Source: Hansfordia pulvinata (taxonomy: Eukaryota > Ascomycota > Sordariomycetes > Xylariales). Taken from it: a stretch of 64,000 bases of DNA. Each line of letters opens with the position of its first letter. Within the stretch, counting starts at the first letter, position 1. The DNA lies in contig BJKQ01000002.1 of assembly GCA_006538405.1 (NCBI GenBank), positions 186,001 to 250,000 on the forward strand. The letters are read 5' to 3'. The notes below the pieces were generated by a model, which worked only from the letters and a program-made list of their open reading frames with translations, did no database searches and was not told where the DNA came from. The position numbers and the translations under genes are program-made. Positions 21,776 to 32,836 of the stretch are shown here, piece after piece.

Positions 21776-22982
21776 CTCGGCGGGCGGTCGGCCGTGGTGG
21801 CGTGTGTAGTGGCGCGAACGCGTGGGCTGGTGATGATGATGGACAGGCGTGGTGAGGCGAGTCGAGGCGCGGGGTGGGGGGTGAGAGATGATCAAGGCGG
21901 CGCAGTGGTCTGCTTCATCACTGATGTAACATCTCAGGTGCTCGAGAGAGGCAAGGTAGGCAGTGGGGGGCCGGCTGTTGTCAAGCCAAATCTAGGTGTA
22001 TCGAGGCCAAGGCTGCGTATTGTACTCGTAGTATGCGAGGCGAGAATCGAGGCAGCCTCTCGTGTTCGACGTTCACTGCCTGAGGCTCACTACCTCCAAT
22101 GAAGCTGGTACGGAGTGTACCTGCCTGTAGTACCCCGCTGTCGTCATCGCAATGGATCGCAGTGCGGTGCGCGGGTGCTCACAGTGCTGCCCACTGCAGT
22201 ACGAGTACGCGTACAGAGCGATTCGAAGTGGATCAATGTCCCCAGTACATCACTAGACCTGAGGGGCACCGATGCAGGTGCAGTTGCTGACGGGTAAGTG
22301 AAAGGCCCCGCCATTTGGGCATGGCCTGTTTTGCTGGATACAAGGCATAAGTGCATGAGGAATGCACATTGTGATCAATGTGGTGGGGGTGCTGTTGATT
22401 GATCATGTGTTACATGCAGTAACCTCACTTGGTAAGCTGTGGCCAGGAATCACTGTAGAAGCTGGTATTACCAACGGCTTCGACTCGCATCATCAGCACA
22501 CTCCCCTTTTCCGAGAGTCAAGAAAGCATCACACATACCAATTCTCGGCCAACGCGTCATCCTTTCGAGGTAGCGGTCTCAAAACCCGCCTATAGTCCCG
22601 CCAAGGGATCACCACCGACGCAGCGCAAGAACGACGGCGTGTCCCAGTCATGAGTATTCGAGTCTCTATTCGGGCATAAGAGGTGGTTGTCTCCGGCGCC
22701 GCACGTGCAGGAAGCTTTTCCACAGGCTGAGCGGGCCAGAAGTCCGACGTGGCCCACCGACCTACTCGGATTTATGCGGCCTCCGAGATGCTGTACTCCT
22801 GGAGCGCTAAGTTAGGCACGGCTTCTCCGCCAGCGCCAATTCCATACAGCGACCTGCAAAGCTGGATATAAAGTCGACGACGAGCAGCAGCTGTTCAGCC
22901 TGGCCTGGGTCTCGCGTCCTGAAGCAGACGTCTCATGCCCTGCTGCCCGGCAAATAGGCAAGGACAAGAAACCCCCAGCAAG
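21776..22982. other. Divergent intergenic region (DOM34 / aldo-keto reductase)
   Basis: 1.2 kb promoter-containing gap between divergent starts. TACTCGTA at 22023 and TACGAGTA at 22200. No supported frame. Confidence 0.5.
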
Positions 22983-23919
22983 ATGGCTGCTCTTTCGATA
23001 GACTCGACCTTCAAGCTGAACAGCGGCCATCTGATGCCGCGCCTGGGCTTCGGTGTAAGTCGCGATGCGCCCTCTCCCAGAGGAAAAGGACATTTCAAGA
23101 ACCCTCTATGACTTGACGGGCTTGCTCGCTTACTGACTCGGGCCGCAGGTATACAAAACGTGAGCAAGATTCCCCCCAAGCCTGAAGCACCGCCCACCCC
23201 TTCCCCTTCCTTTCTTCCCCCCCCCCCCCCCCCCCCCCCGGATTCGCCGTCGGGGCCGCAAGCCTACCTGCCTTACAGACACTGACCTTTTCCGACCTCC
23301 GTGTGGAACAAAGCCCCGCAGCAGAGACGCAGGAGGCGTGCTCCGAGGCCATCGCCGCCGGGTACCGCCACATCGACTCGGCGGTCGCGTACCACAACGA
23401 GGCGGCGTGCGCGGCGGCCATGCGCGCGAGCGGCCTGCCGCGCTCCGCCCTCTTCTTCACCTCCAAGGTGCCCCCCTCGGCGCGGACCTACGAGGACGCC
23501 CGCGCCGCCGTCCGCGCGACGCTGCGCGAGACAGGCCTGGGCTACGTCGACCTGTACCTCGCGCACGCGCCCTTCGGCGGCTACGTGGCCCGCAGGGCCG
23601 TCTGGGCCGCCCTCGCCGACGCCGTCGCCGACGGCTCCGTCCGCTCCATCGGCGTCAGCAACTTTGGCGTCGACCACCTCGACGAGCTCGAGTCCCGCAT
23701 CATCCCCGAGCTGGCCGCCGAGCGCCAGCAGCAGAGGGCCGAAGAAGGCGACAACGGCGGCGGTAACGGCGGCGGCGGTGGCGGCGTGCTCTCCGCCGTC
23801 CAGTGCGAGGTCCACCCCTGGTGCGCCCGCCCCGACGTCGCGGCGTGGTGCGAGGCGCGCGGCGTCGCACTGCAGGCCTTCTGCCCGATCGCGCGAGGCC
23901 AGCGCTTCAGCAATAACGT

Positions 23920-23978
<59 letters not shown>

Positions 23979-24274
23979 TCGAGGAGACCACCGCCGCCGC
24001 CGACGCAGGAAACCCTTCCTCCTCCTCCTCCTCTCCCCCCTCGGCGCTCGCGGCCATCGCGGCCTCCCACCGGCGCTCCGAGGCCCAGGTCCTGCTGCGC
24101 TGGAGCCTGCAGAAGGGCTTCGTGCCGGTGGTCAAGAGCGGGCGGCCGGAGCGCATGCGCGAGAACGCGGGGCTGTACGACTTTGAGCTCGGCGCCGCCG
24201 ACATGGCCCGCCTGCACACCTCCGAGTACGCGCCCGTCGCCTGGGACCCGACCCGGAGCGGACTGGACAACTGA
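22983..24274 (+). CDS. Aldo/keto reductase
   Basis: NADPH-dependent carbonyl reductase of the AKR fold. Exons 22983-23054, 23149-23159 (an 11-base micro-exon encoding VYK plus two bases of the next codon) and 23314-24274 encode 347 residues. Visible landmarks are LNSGHLMPRLGFGVYKT at the N-terminus, YRHIDSAVAYHNE with the catalytic Asp and Tyr, ALFFTSKV with the Lys, and YVDLYLAHAP with the His. SIGVSNFGVDHL, LSAVQCEVHPW and ALQAFCPIARG follow, then KGFVPVVKSGRPERMRENAG, which binds the 2'-phosphate of NADP. The whole catalytic tetrad is present. An 18-Ser run encoded by AGC repeats and a Gly/Asn-rich run are inserted in barrel loops. Intron 2 contains C23 at 23217-23239. Substrate unknown. 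No secretion signal. Confidence 0.88.
23217..23239 (+). repeat. C23 homopolymer in intron 2 of the aldo/keto reductase
   Basis: Twenty-three C in a row within the second intron, just upstream of the acceptor region. Confidence 0.8.
23921..23974 (+). repeat. AGC microsatellite encoding 18 serines
   Basis: Uninterrupted AGC codons inside the aldo/keto reductase coding sequence, between FCPIARGQRF and the next barrel helix. Confidence 0.9.
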
Positions 24275-25273
24275 TCGGGGCCGTATCATGCACGTGTGTA
24301 CTTTGCTTCTTTTTTTCTCTTTCCCTCTCTTTCTCTCCCTCTCTCTTCTGGCAGTTGCTATTGCCGGACTGGCAGTTCATAGAAGAGACCAGGGTTTGCA
24401 CTGCAGTCCCCCTTATCAGCAACAAGGCCTCGAGCACGGGATCTGGGTCCCAGCGCCAGCCACCGCGATCGCCTCCTTTTCGCCGCCAGACGGTGCCTGC
24501 GGTACGAGCGGGCGGTTTTGCCACGAGCTGGACGCCCTCCATATCAGCCCAACGCACCCAGCGAGGCCGCTAGGGCGTGGGCGCAGGCGAACCGCCGCCG
24601 CCAGATCCTGCGGGAAAGGGCTGGTTTCTGTATCAGCATCAGCATCAGCATCAAGGCCGGCACCGAGCAAAGGGCTCCACTCGGGCGTCGAGGTTGGCCA
24701 TCCTGCCGTGCTGGAAAACTGGTTTCCGTGCGCCCTCGCCGCTTATGTGACCCCGGGTGTTTGGATGACGATTCGCCTCTTCAAACGGGTTATTGATTAT
24801 TCCCGGGGTTGCGAACGCGGTTGGGGGTTCTCGCTGCGTCCCCGAAGTACAGTTCCTGGCGTGGGAACGGCTCCGGGTCAATTATAGAATGGCAAACGAA
24901 AAGGATCAGTCCCCTAAAGCTTATTATTGATTACGATGCAAGTGCCCTTTCGGGCACCGCTGGCAGCCAGCTTTCGTCGATCCGGGCGTTTCCACGCATC
25001 CGCATCGCAGGCCTCGACCCGTAGCTACGCTGGGCCGATTCAGCAGACAGAAAGCACCACCAGACGTGACGCGCACATCCTCCGCTGCAGATTAGAAAGC
25101 AATATATGCATTACCAATACACAACTGAAAAAAATCGACCGTGACAAAGCGTCGCTGTCTGTTGAACAGTCCTCCTCCGGGACACAACGTCTGTTCCGCT
25201 CCAAGCAGCTTGTTCCGCCGTCCGTCTTCCAGACCACGCCCCCCCCCCTCTCTCTCTCGTAGCGAGCGTGCCT
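24275..25273. other. Intergenic region between convergent genes
   Basis: 3' flanks of the aldo/keto reductase (+) and a small secreted protein (-). CT-rich just after the reductase stop. No supported gene. Confidence 0.5.
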
Positions 25274-25606
25274 CTATTCGAGCACCTTGAACCAGTCGGC
25301 CCCCGGCGGGAGAGGCGAGCCGCTCTCCGAGATATCCTCGACGTCGATGTCGCCGCCCCTAATGTGCCTAGACTCCCCGTCGTAGAAGGCGACCCTGCTC
25401 CCGCGGGCGACGTCCTCGGTCCCGGCGACTCGGCTGAGGATGGAAGGGCGGTGCAGCTTGTAGAGGTGCTGCTCGCTGCTGTGGTCGAGATGGATCTTCC
25501 AGCTGCCAGAGCCTTCCTCCCGCGGCTGCATGAAGGTGATGGAGCGCGCGGCCGCGTGCGCGACGAGCACCAGGGCGACGACCCTGCCCACCAGCGGAGA
25601 AAGCAT
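25274..25606 (-). CDS. Small secreted protein, function unknown
   Basis: Single exon of 110 residues from ATG 25606. It starts MLSPLVGRVVALVLVAHAAA, a clear signal peptide with probable cleavage after AHAAA. The mature part reads RSITFMQPREEGSGSWKIHL and later SRVAFYDGESRHIRGG and SGSPLPPGADWFKVLE. It is mixed-charge, has no Cys, and resembles no domain I know. A TATAAA lies about 240 bases upstream on the same strand. The frame stays open upstream of this ATG, so a longer non-secreted reading is possible but begins inside what looks like leader sequence. Secretion is inferred from the signal peptide. Confidence 0.55.
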   Translation of the reverse strand: MLSPLVGRVVALVLVAHAAARSITFMQPREEGSGSWKIHLDHSSEQHLYKLHRPSILSRVAGTEDVARGSRVAFYDGESRHIRGGDIDVEDISESGSPLPPGADWFKVLE

Positions 25607-25846
25607 CTCGGTCCCTCCCCGAGGCGTTGGCGGGCGCCTGTGACACCGGTCGACCGGGAATGTCTCGAGACCAAAGCCCGGGCTGAACTGCTGCCTACCT
25701 ATTCCTATACCTGGCAAGCTGAGCAAAGGGGTTGTCGACTGTTGGAATCGCTCGTGTGTAGGTCGAGACAAAAAAAAAAAAAAAACACGGCACAGAGAGA
25801 GAGAAAGAGCATGATTAATGTCGGCAGCGCAAAGGCCCCGCGAGGC

Positions 25847-25852
25847 TTTATA
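25847..25852 (-). promoter_or_regulatory. TATA box candidate for the small secreted protein gene
   Basis: TATAAA on the minus strand within GTTTATAAAG, about 240 bases upstream of the ATG at 25606, a plausible distance if the leader is about 200 bases. Confidence 0.4.
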
Positions 25853-28723
25853 AACGGCCATTCTGAACTCGGCACTTTCTGCCGGGCAACGTCTTTATCT
25901 ACACCCATCTATCTACCTTTGCTCAGGAGGTATGTGCCTATTTAGGGGAAACGGCCCGAGGGATCGTCGAGGCGACACAAACCCCCCAGCCTTGTGGCGA
26001 CTTGTTCAGTCTGGCGCCACCGCGCAAAGGTGGGATTTGATTTATTTTCTCCTGATTGGTTTTATTCGTCTTCCGGCCGAGCGAGCTAACTCCGCGAGGG
26101 AGCGCCCATGCGCACACGCACACGCACGCTCACGCCGAGGCCCGTCGTCGCCTTGCGAGTGGTCCCCCCCTCAACAAGACACCTGGGAGAGGTGGTTTGG
26201 CGAAGAGAGGGTTGACTCGAGCCGAGATAGAGGCATCGCAAACGCGGCGAGAGGAGAGTCGGGGCTGCCTACCTGACCTACTTACCTTACCACCGAAGGT
26301 ATGGAAGAGGGTGCTATTCCTGGCCCGCCACTCACTCGCGAGCACTACATACCTACGGTCGGTTCACTACGAAAGCCTCCAACTTTGGGTGCCCGCGTCA
26401 GCCACACCAGCCCACTACTCGCAATACAAGTAGTGTCAGCGCCTCGGTCAGGGGCGGTGTTGCCGTTGACGAGATGGGTCTCCCGGCTTTTATCGAGGTA
26501 AGGTCGAGTCGCCTCGCGAGTTTCCCATGCGTTGCCGTTGTGCGCCATTTCCTCCCGTGACTATCCGTACCTTGCACTCACATCCTTGATTTATTGCTGT
26601 AGAATGCTCGTTACAGGCATTTCTCAACCCTGCGTCGCGCGAGAGCTTCTGCGGCGAGCCTCGCCAGACCAGACGAAGACGGGGGTCGGGAGGGAATGAG
26701 CGGCGGAATCCTCTGTCTGCCCCGTCCCCTGCCCCCCTCAAGGGACCGGGCTTTGAGATTGCCACCTACCCGCATTTCTGGGACCGTACTGGCAAGGGTC
26801 CAAGGAAGGATGGAGAGCTTGACAGGTGCCTACCTGCAGACAGACTGGATAGCAGAGTTGCGACCGGCAAAAAAAAAAAAAAAGTCTCCGATATTGCTCT
26901 TCGGAACGCCAGCGCATACCCCAACTCATCTCACAACTCACAAGTGTGAACCCCTGTATGAGGCGCACGCCGGCTGCCCGTCCGAAAGAGCGCACCATTC
27001 TGTTCTGTTCCCAGGCCTGTCTGTTGTTGTGATGTCGTGTTGCTGTGGTGGAGTCCCGGGAAAGAACTTGGGGCCAGCAAATAGCGGGCCTCCTGGTCGG
27101 CGGGCCTGGTTCATACGAGAATTGTCACTTTGTCTCGGTGTGGAATGAACCAGTTCCAGCAACAGCATCCTCCGCACCCACACGAGTGAGCGATATTGAC
27201 CAGGGAGGGCTCCTTACGCGGGTGTCGGCCGTACGAGTATCTCCGTGTCCGCGTAGTCGTCGGAGGGGGAGGGGTTCGACCCTTGGGCGCAGCGACATTG
27301 CGCGTGGCCATCATAGTCGTATCTCCTGAACCGGCGCACACGAATAGGGAAAAAGGTGGTCTGTCGTCAACCGTGACAGCTCCTCACACAATCACACGAG
27401 ACTAATAAAACTGCGAGCTTGTTGACGCGAACGGCAGCTGGGCCACGGTGGGGTTGCTTTCATTTTCACATTTTCTGGAAACGACCACTCACTCCCGTCA
27501 AAAAAGACTCTGACAGCACGCCCCTAACTTGTTATAATGAGTCTCCAGTCTCCAGTCTCCCAGGTGCGGTGCTGGTCGTCATGTGGAATCCCGACTTGGC
27601 CAAGGCCACGGCCATGACTCGTTCGTGGCACGAGCCACGAGGCCGTTTGTTCGACAGGCCATTCCCGACGTTTTCGTTACCCTATCGGCTCTAGTCATCC
27701 GTCCCAGCGCCAGGGCCGGCCTGGCTTCATCGCAGACGGGCTAACTGGGAAGAGTCTACGTTGTCGGGGTCGGCTGGGGCTCGGGCCTCTGCCGTACGAG
27801 TAGCTCAGGAACGAACCCGAGGAGGACCCAGTCACTCGCCCAATGATTTTAGTTACGAGTGCCCAAGTGCCCAGTCACAAGGCAATATTTCTCCTCTCGT
27901 CCCCGTCCTATTCGTACTCGTGGTCGTCGTTGTCATCGTCATCATCGTCAGAGCGGGCAGCCCAGCCCAGCCCAGCCCGGGCCACAAGACGAGTCTTCCG
28001 ACTCGTCCCATGTTGTCCAAGACTTGTTATTATATTACGATGACAAGGTATTCCGTACCGCACGTGGCTTCGCGTCCAGAACGCGGAACTGTCCCCGTAC
28101 GCCGCGGCCCCCTGAACCTGAAAGGGGCGACCCCGTTCATCCGCCGCCGCTCACACTCTCATGGTTCCTGCCGGGAAGCTTCAACTCACCACGACAACGA
28201 AGCCCTCAGCCCTCAGCCCTTAGCCCTCTCTCTGGCTATTCGCAAGCGGGCCTTTTTACTGACTCGTAACAACAAGCTCCCGCAAGAAGATACGAGTAGG
28301 CACCCGAACCGCGCCCGCAGGTCTCGCTCCGGCGGCCACGAGAGACGGCAGATCTGTGTCGCACAGATCCCGGATCGACTGGTGCCGCGCTGCCCCCTCT
28401 GATTAGCGGCCCCAGAACGGTATTAGCCCGCCCACGTTGGACGACGATGGGGCCTCGAGTGCGAGCCGTACTCCGTAGGTAGTAATCGTAGCTCGGCATG
28501 GCGGGCTCCTAGCCTGGTCGCCAGGCTGGGGCCGACGCGATCGGGGATGGAGCCATGGCCCCACGCCAATCAGGGGAGAGGGGGGGCACTGGGGGCACCG
28601 GCGCACCTACGGGCGAGAAGGCGTGGAAGGGTCTGGTCTGTCTTGGTATTATGTCGAGCCGGCAGTTATTAGGTCAAGGTATAAGGTAGGGTACTCGTAC
28701 TCGTCAGGTGATAAGGTAGGTAC

Positions 28724-28750
28724 ATGTATGTATGTATGTATGTATGTATG
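28724..28750 (+). repeat. GTAT tetranucleotide microsatellite
   Basis: Six to seven GTAT/ATGT units, about 270 bases upstream of the GMC oxidoreductase start. Confidence 0.85.
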
Positions 28751-29013
28751 GAGGCACGGCACAGCGGCCGTTGACGATCCAGCCTCGAGTCGGTTCTTCT
28801 ACCTCCTCTCTGCCCGGCAGGTAGCGATCCAGTCACTCGGTCCTCTTCGATCGAGGCAACGAAGGACGACCATAAACAGCGACAACAACAGCGAAGACGC
28901 CGACGACGACGACGACAACGACGACGCCGCGTGCTACGTAACGTACGGGCACGCCAGCCAGGAGGAGCAAGGAGGGACACGCACAAGAAGAAAACCCCGG
29001 AAAGACCGCCAGC

Positions 29014-31279
29014 ATGCGCCTCTCGCTCGCGCGGTCGTCGCCGCTCCTCGCGCTCCTCGGCGCGGCCCCCAGCCCCGCGCTGGCCGCGCCCGGCAGCAGC
29101 ATCCTCGACCCGCTGCTGTCGGTAGTCCAGTCGTGGGCCAGCGGCGAAGGGCTGGTGCAGGGGGCGCTGGGGGCGGTGGAGGGCGCGCTGGGCGCCGAGC
29201 AGGCGTTCGACTACGTGGTCGTCGGCGGCGGGACGGCGGGCAACGTGGTGGGCACGCGGCTGGCCGAGGCCGGCTTCAGCGTGGCCGTCGTCGAGGCCGG
29301 GCTCAACTACGAGATCGAGAAGCCGGTGCTGGGCACGACGCCCACCGGCGGCATCGTCGGCATCGGCTCGGGCAGCCTCGACCAGATCCCCACCGTCGAC
29401 TGGGGCTTCGTCACCACGCCCCAGCCCGGCGCCAACGACCGCGAGGTCCCCTACGCCCGCGGCCGCTGCCTCGGCGGCAGCTCCGCCGTCAACTTCATGG
29501 TCTACCAGCGCGGCACCGAGGGCAGCTACCAGAAGTGGGCGGACCAGGTGGGCGACGACAGTTATACGTGAGTCTTTTCCTTTCCATACCTTTTTCGAGG
29601 AGGGGCTTCGAGGAGGGAGTAGACATTGTCAAAGTGTTTGAAAAGAAAAGTCTCTGGCTTCATGGTGGTGGTGGTGGAGGTGGTAGTGCCGGTGATGGGA
29701 CTACTTTGTCGTGTCTCTTTTTTTTGGGGGGGGGGATTCTCTCTGGAGGACGACGGATTATCTAATAACCGCGCGGCAACCCAGTTTCGACAACCTCCTG
29801 CTCTACTTTGAAAAGGCCGTCAACTTCACACCACCGGAGAACGACAAGCGTTTCCCCAACGCCTCGGTCGAATATGACCCAACCGTCTTCGACCCTTCGG
29901 CCGACGGCCCCGTCCAGGTCGGATACACCAACTGGTGAGTCTCGCCCCCCCCATCTCAACCTCAACCCCAAGCAGCATCCGGCGGACAACGGTTGCTGTG
30001 AGGCGACTCCATCCCTGCTGACTCTTTCCCCCTTCCCTCCCAGGTCCACCGTCTGGTCCACGTGGGCAGCCAAGGCCATGGAGAAGCTGGGCATGAAGGC
30101 CACCACGCAGTGCAGCAGCGGCAAGCTCGACGGCTTCCATTACGCGCAGACCACCATCAGACACTCGGACGAGACGCGCAGCAGCTCCGCCCAGTACATC
30201 TACGAGGCCCGCGGCAAGACGCTCGACTCGCTCAAGGTCTTCACGCAGACCCTCGCCCGCAAGGTCCTGTTCGACGGCGACAAGAAGGCCACCGGCGTCG
30301 TCGTCACCTCCCTCGGCGTCGACTACACCATCCGCGCCCGCAACGAGGTCGTCCTCTCCGCCGGCGCCTTCCAGTCCCCCAGCTGCTCATGGTCTCCGGC
30401 GTCGGGCCCCGCGCCGCCCTCGAGGAGCAGGGCATCGACGTCGTCCACGAGCTGCCCGGCGTCGGCCAGGACATGGAGGACCACGTCTTCTTCGGCCCCA
30501 CGTACCAGGCCACCTTCGACACCCTGGTCCGCACCCTGCGCGACCCCGTCGCCCTGTCCGCCGCCCTCGCCGAGTACGTCCTCAACCACGAGGGCCCCCT
30601 GACCTCGCCCGTCGCCGAGTTCATCGGCTGGGCCAAGGTCCCCGACCACCTGCGCCAGGACTGGGCCCCCGAGACGCACGCCGCCCTGGCCGCCCTGCCC
30701 GCCGACTGGCCCGAGATCGAGCTGCTGCCCGCCGCCGGCTACATCGGCGACTTCAAGACCCCCGCCCTCAAGCAGCCCTTCGACGGCAAGCAGTACGGCT
30801 CCATGCTCGGCGCCATCGTCGCCCCCCAGTCGCGCGGCAACGTCACCATCCGCAGCGCCAGCACCACCGACCTGCCCACCATCAGCCCCAACTGGCTGAC
30901 GGCCCGCGCCGACCAGGACGTCGCCGTGGCCCTGTGGCGCCGCACCCGCGAGATCCTGGCCGTCATGAAGGAGCTCGGCGCCGTCACCGGCGACGAGTAC
31001 TGGCCCGGCTACGACGTCGAGACCTACGACGAGATCCTCGACGTCATCCGCGACAGCATGCTGACCGTCTGGCACGCCGCCTGCACCTGCAAGATGGGCA
31101 AGCAGTCCGACCCCCGGGCCGTCGTCGATAGCCACGCCCGCGTCTTCGGCGTCGACGGCCTCCGCGTCGTCGACGCCAGCAGCTTCCCCTTCCTGCCCCC
31201 GGGCCACCCGCAGTCGACCATCTACGCGCTCGCCGAGAAGATTGCGGCCGACATTGTTGGTGGTGCCAAGAAGAACTGA
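29014..31279 (+). CDS. Secreted GMC (glucose-methanol-choline) FAD oxidoreductase, with apparent one-base deletion
   Basis: FAD enzyme that oxidises alcohol or sugar substrates, in the wider group of aryl-alcohol oxidases and dehydrogenases. Exons 29014-29567, 29785-29934 and 30044-31279. The N-terminus MRLSLARSSPLLALLGAAPS with ALAAP is a signal peptide. The ADP-binding motif is DYVVVGGGTAGNVVGTRLAE with VAVVEAG, and the GMC signature 1 region is PYARGRCLGGSSAVNFMVYQ. Signature 2 (VVLSAGAFQSPQLLMVSGVG) is split by a frameshift at the C5 run 30376-30380, where six C would be expected. The catalytic His is in WHAACTCKMG and the second in PPGHPQSTIY. With the extra base the length is 646 residues, normal for the family. 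Substrate cannot be told. The gene is intact apart from that base. Confidence 0.88.
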
Positions 31280-32836
31280 CCAGTCTTCGCCCGGTCTAGC
31301 TCCCCGCCTCTAGCACCCTCTTTTAATATTCTATAGTATCTTTTAATGCTCAATGCTGCACATAACCGCGGCAATAGCCCATAAACGGGCTCTTTTTTCT
31401 TCTACTCAGAAGTGTGGGTTGCTGTGGTGCAGTGAGAAGGGCCACGGGCACGGAGAGTTGCTCTGCTCTCCCCCGACAACCCTATTTCTTCGGTGATATA
31501 TGTATGAGGGTTGGACCACGGCCACGCCGGATGCAGACTTGCTGATTAGGTACTGAGTAACCACCGTCGGCAGTAAGCCATGCCTGATCATGCTCCATCC
31601 ATGTCATTTCTGTCATCCGGCTTTTCCTTCGTACCAGTGGCCGCAAGACCTGCCCGAGCTACGCTCCAACCTGCAGACCTACACCCGGGAGCTGACAGAG
31701 CTGGACGAGCGGCACAGCGTGCTCCTCGTCCAGGGCGTGAGCGGGGACCTGACTAAGGCGGAGGCGCTGGGGGCGTTCCGGGGGGCCGCACTTCCCCGCC
31801 GGGCTCAAGGGGCCTGGCGGCCGGGAGGAGGAGTCGAACGGGGCCAGGGCCGTCGTTTCGGTCTTCTCGCGGGCCCGGTACGACACGTGGGGCGAGTTGC
31901 AGCTGAGGACGAAAGCGAGGAGCCACGGAGCCAAGGGCAAGAAGTTCTATGGCGAGGTTTACGATCATTTATGCGAATGGCGACCATCAAACGACTTGTG
32001 TTCAGGTAGATCGCATTACTCAAAGCAGTGTGGAGAAGCTCGCGAGTCTGAGGATCAGATGTCTTGCGATGGACTGCGGCGACACTTTATTAATCAGATT
32101 CCGTTTCTACAAGAATGTGATGACCAGTGATCAAGAAAGCGTTAGGGCGAATGTTTCCACCAGAAAACTGGATTTCCATGGGTTGAGTCTCTTGCAAGAC
32201 GAGAATTTTCTTCATGTCGTATGGATCGGACAGCCACGTTGTCTAAAGTAACTCGAATCCACGACACGGTGAGACCGGACCAGAGAAATGGAATATCAAT
32301 TCATTCGAACTACTCACAGCAATATAAAAAAAGCACCAATGCTCATCTGTCGGCAGACTGGTCTCATAAGTCTGGGCGAGTGTTGAGTCTTTGTTGTCGC
32401 TTCCACAAGCAACGACTCTGCTCAATTCGTTGCAAGGCTCAGGGCTGAAGCCAGCAGGGCAGGCGCCATTCTAGCGCCGTGCCACCCCTAAGCCTCGAGC
32501 ACAGGGGCTCTTCCAGCTATCCCGCCGCCACAGGGTCTCCTATCCCGCCACTACAGGGCACTCCCAGTCCAGCCAGACTCCAGCGCATTCGGGGCGTACC
32601 CGGAGCGACCTCGAATTTCGTATCGACCCGCCCGAGTTCGTCAACCTTGAAGCCCATCCCAACCTCATCCCACCCGGCATTCATCACCACCACCACCGCC
32701 GCCTGCCACTGTCGCCACCGCCGACGTGCGAGACGGACCACTGCATCCCCAGCATCGGAAAGCCACCCACACGCACAACCAACAAACCCCGACCGACTGC
32801 TGCGGACAAGCCCCCGCCACCCCCCGACTGCCCACC
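31280..32836. other. Intergenic region GMC oxidoreductase to PRP18
   Basis: Holds the possible relic at 31590-32251 and, from about 32480, the C-rich leader and promoter of PRP18. AT-richer between about 32000 and 32420. Confidence 0.45.
31590..32251 (+). pseudogene. Possible gene relic or unmodelled gene
   Basis: Just downstream of the GMC gene, two GC-rich reading frames join if one base is skipped at the G6 run near 31780. The first has DLPELRSNLQTYTRELTELD and LLVQGVSGDLTKAEALGAF. The second has ARAVVSVFSRARYDTWGELQ and ARSHGAKGKKFYGEVYDHL. A third, overlapping frame (31949-32251) reads MARFTIIYANGDHQTTC and continues to 100 residues in AT-richer sequence. The protein-like composition suggests real ancestry, but I do not recognise the family and no clean start or splice model emerges. 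It may be a decayed gene. Confidence 0.3.

Larger units (their letters stand above)
25607..29013. other. Long intergenic region
   Basis: 3.4 kb between divergent genes (small secreted protein and GMC oxidoreductase). Open frames are frequent on both strands, but none has recognisable protein character. Octamers TACGAGTA/TACTCGTA lie at 27232, 27795, 28291 and 28692, plus AAGGTAGG words near 28680-28720 and a GTAT microsatellite. It could hold non-coding transcripts or an unannotated small gene; I cannot support one. Confidence 0.45.

Noticed and set aside
20729..22102. 457-codon open frame on the plus strand opposite DOM34
   Set aside because: It is the antisense shadow of a highly GC-biased gene. 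The translation is Val/Asp/Ala-rich, has no motifs and runs out of the gene into the promoter.
27761..28402. 213-codon plus-strand open frame with a short hydrophobic stretch
   Set aside because: The hydrophobic part comes from GTC/ATC repeats. Three overlapping frames are equally open; no protein-like motif.
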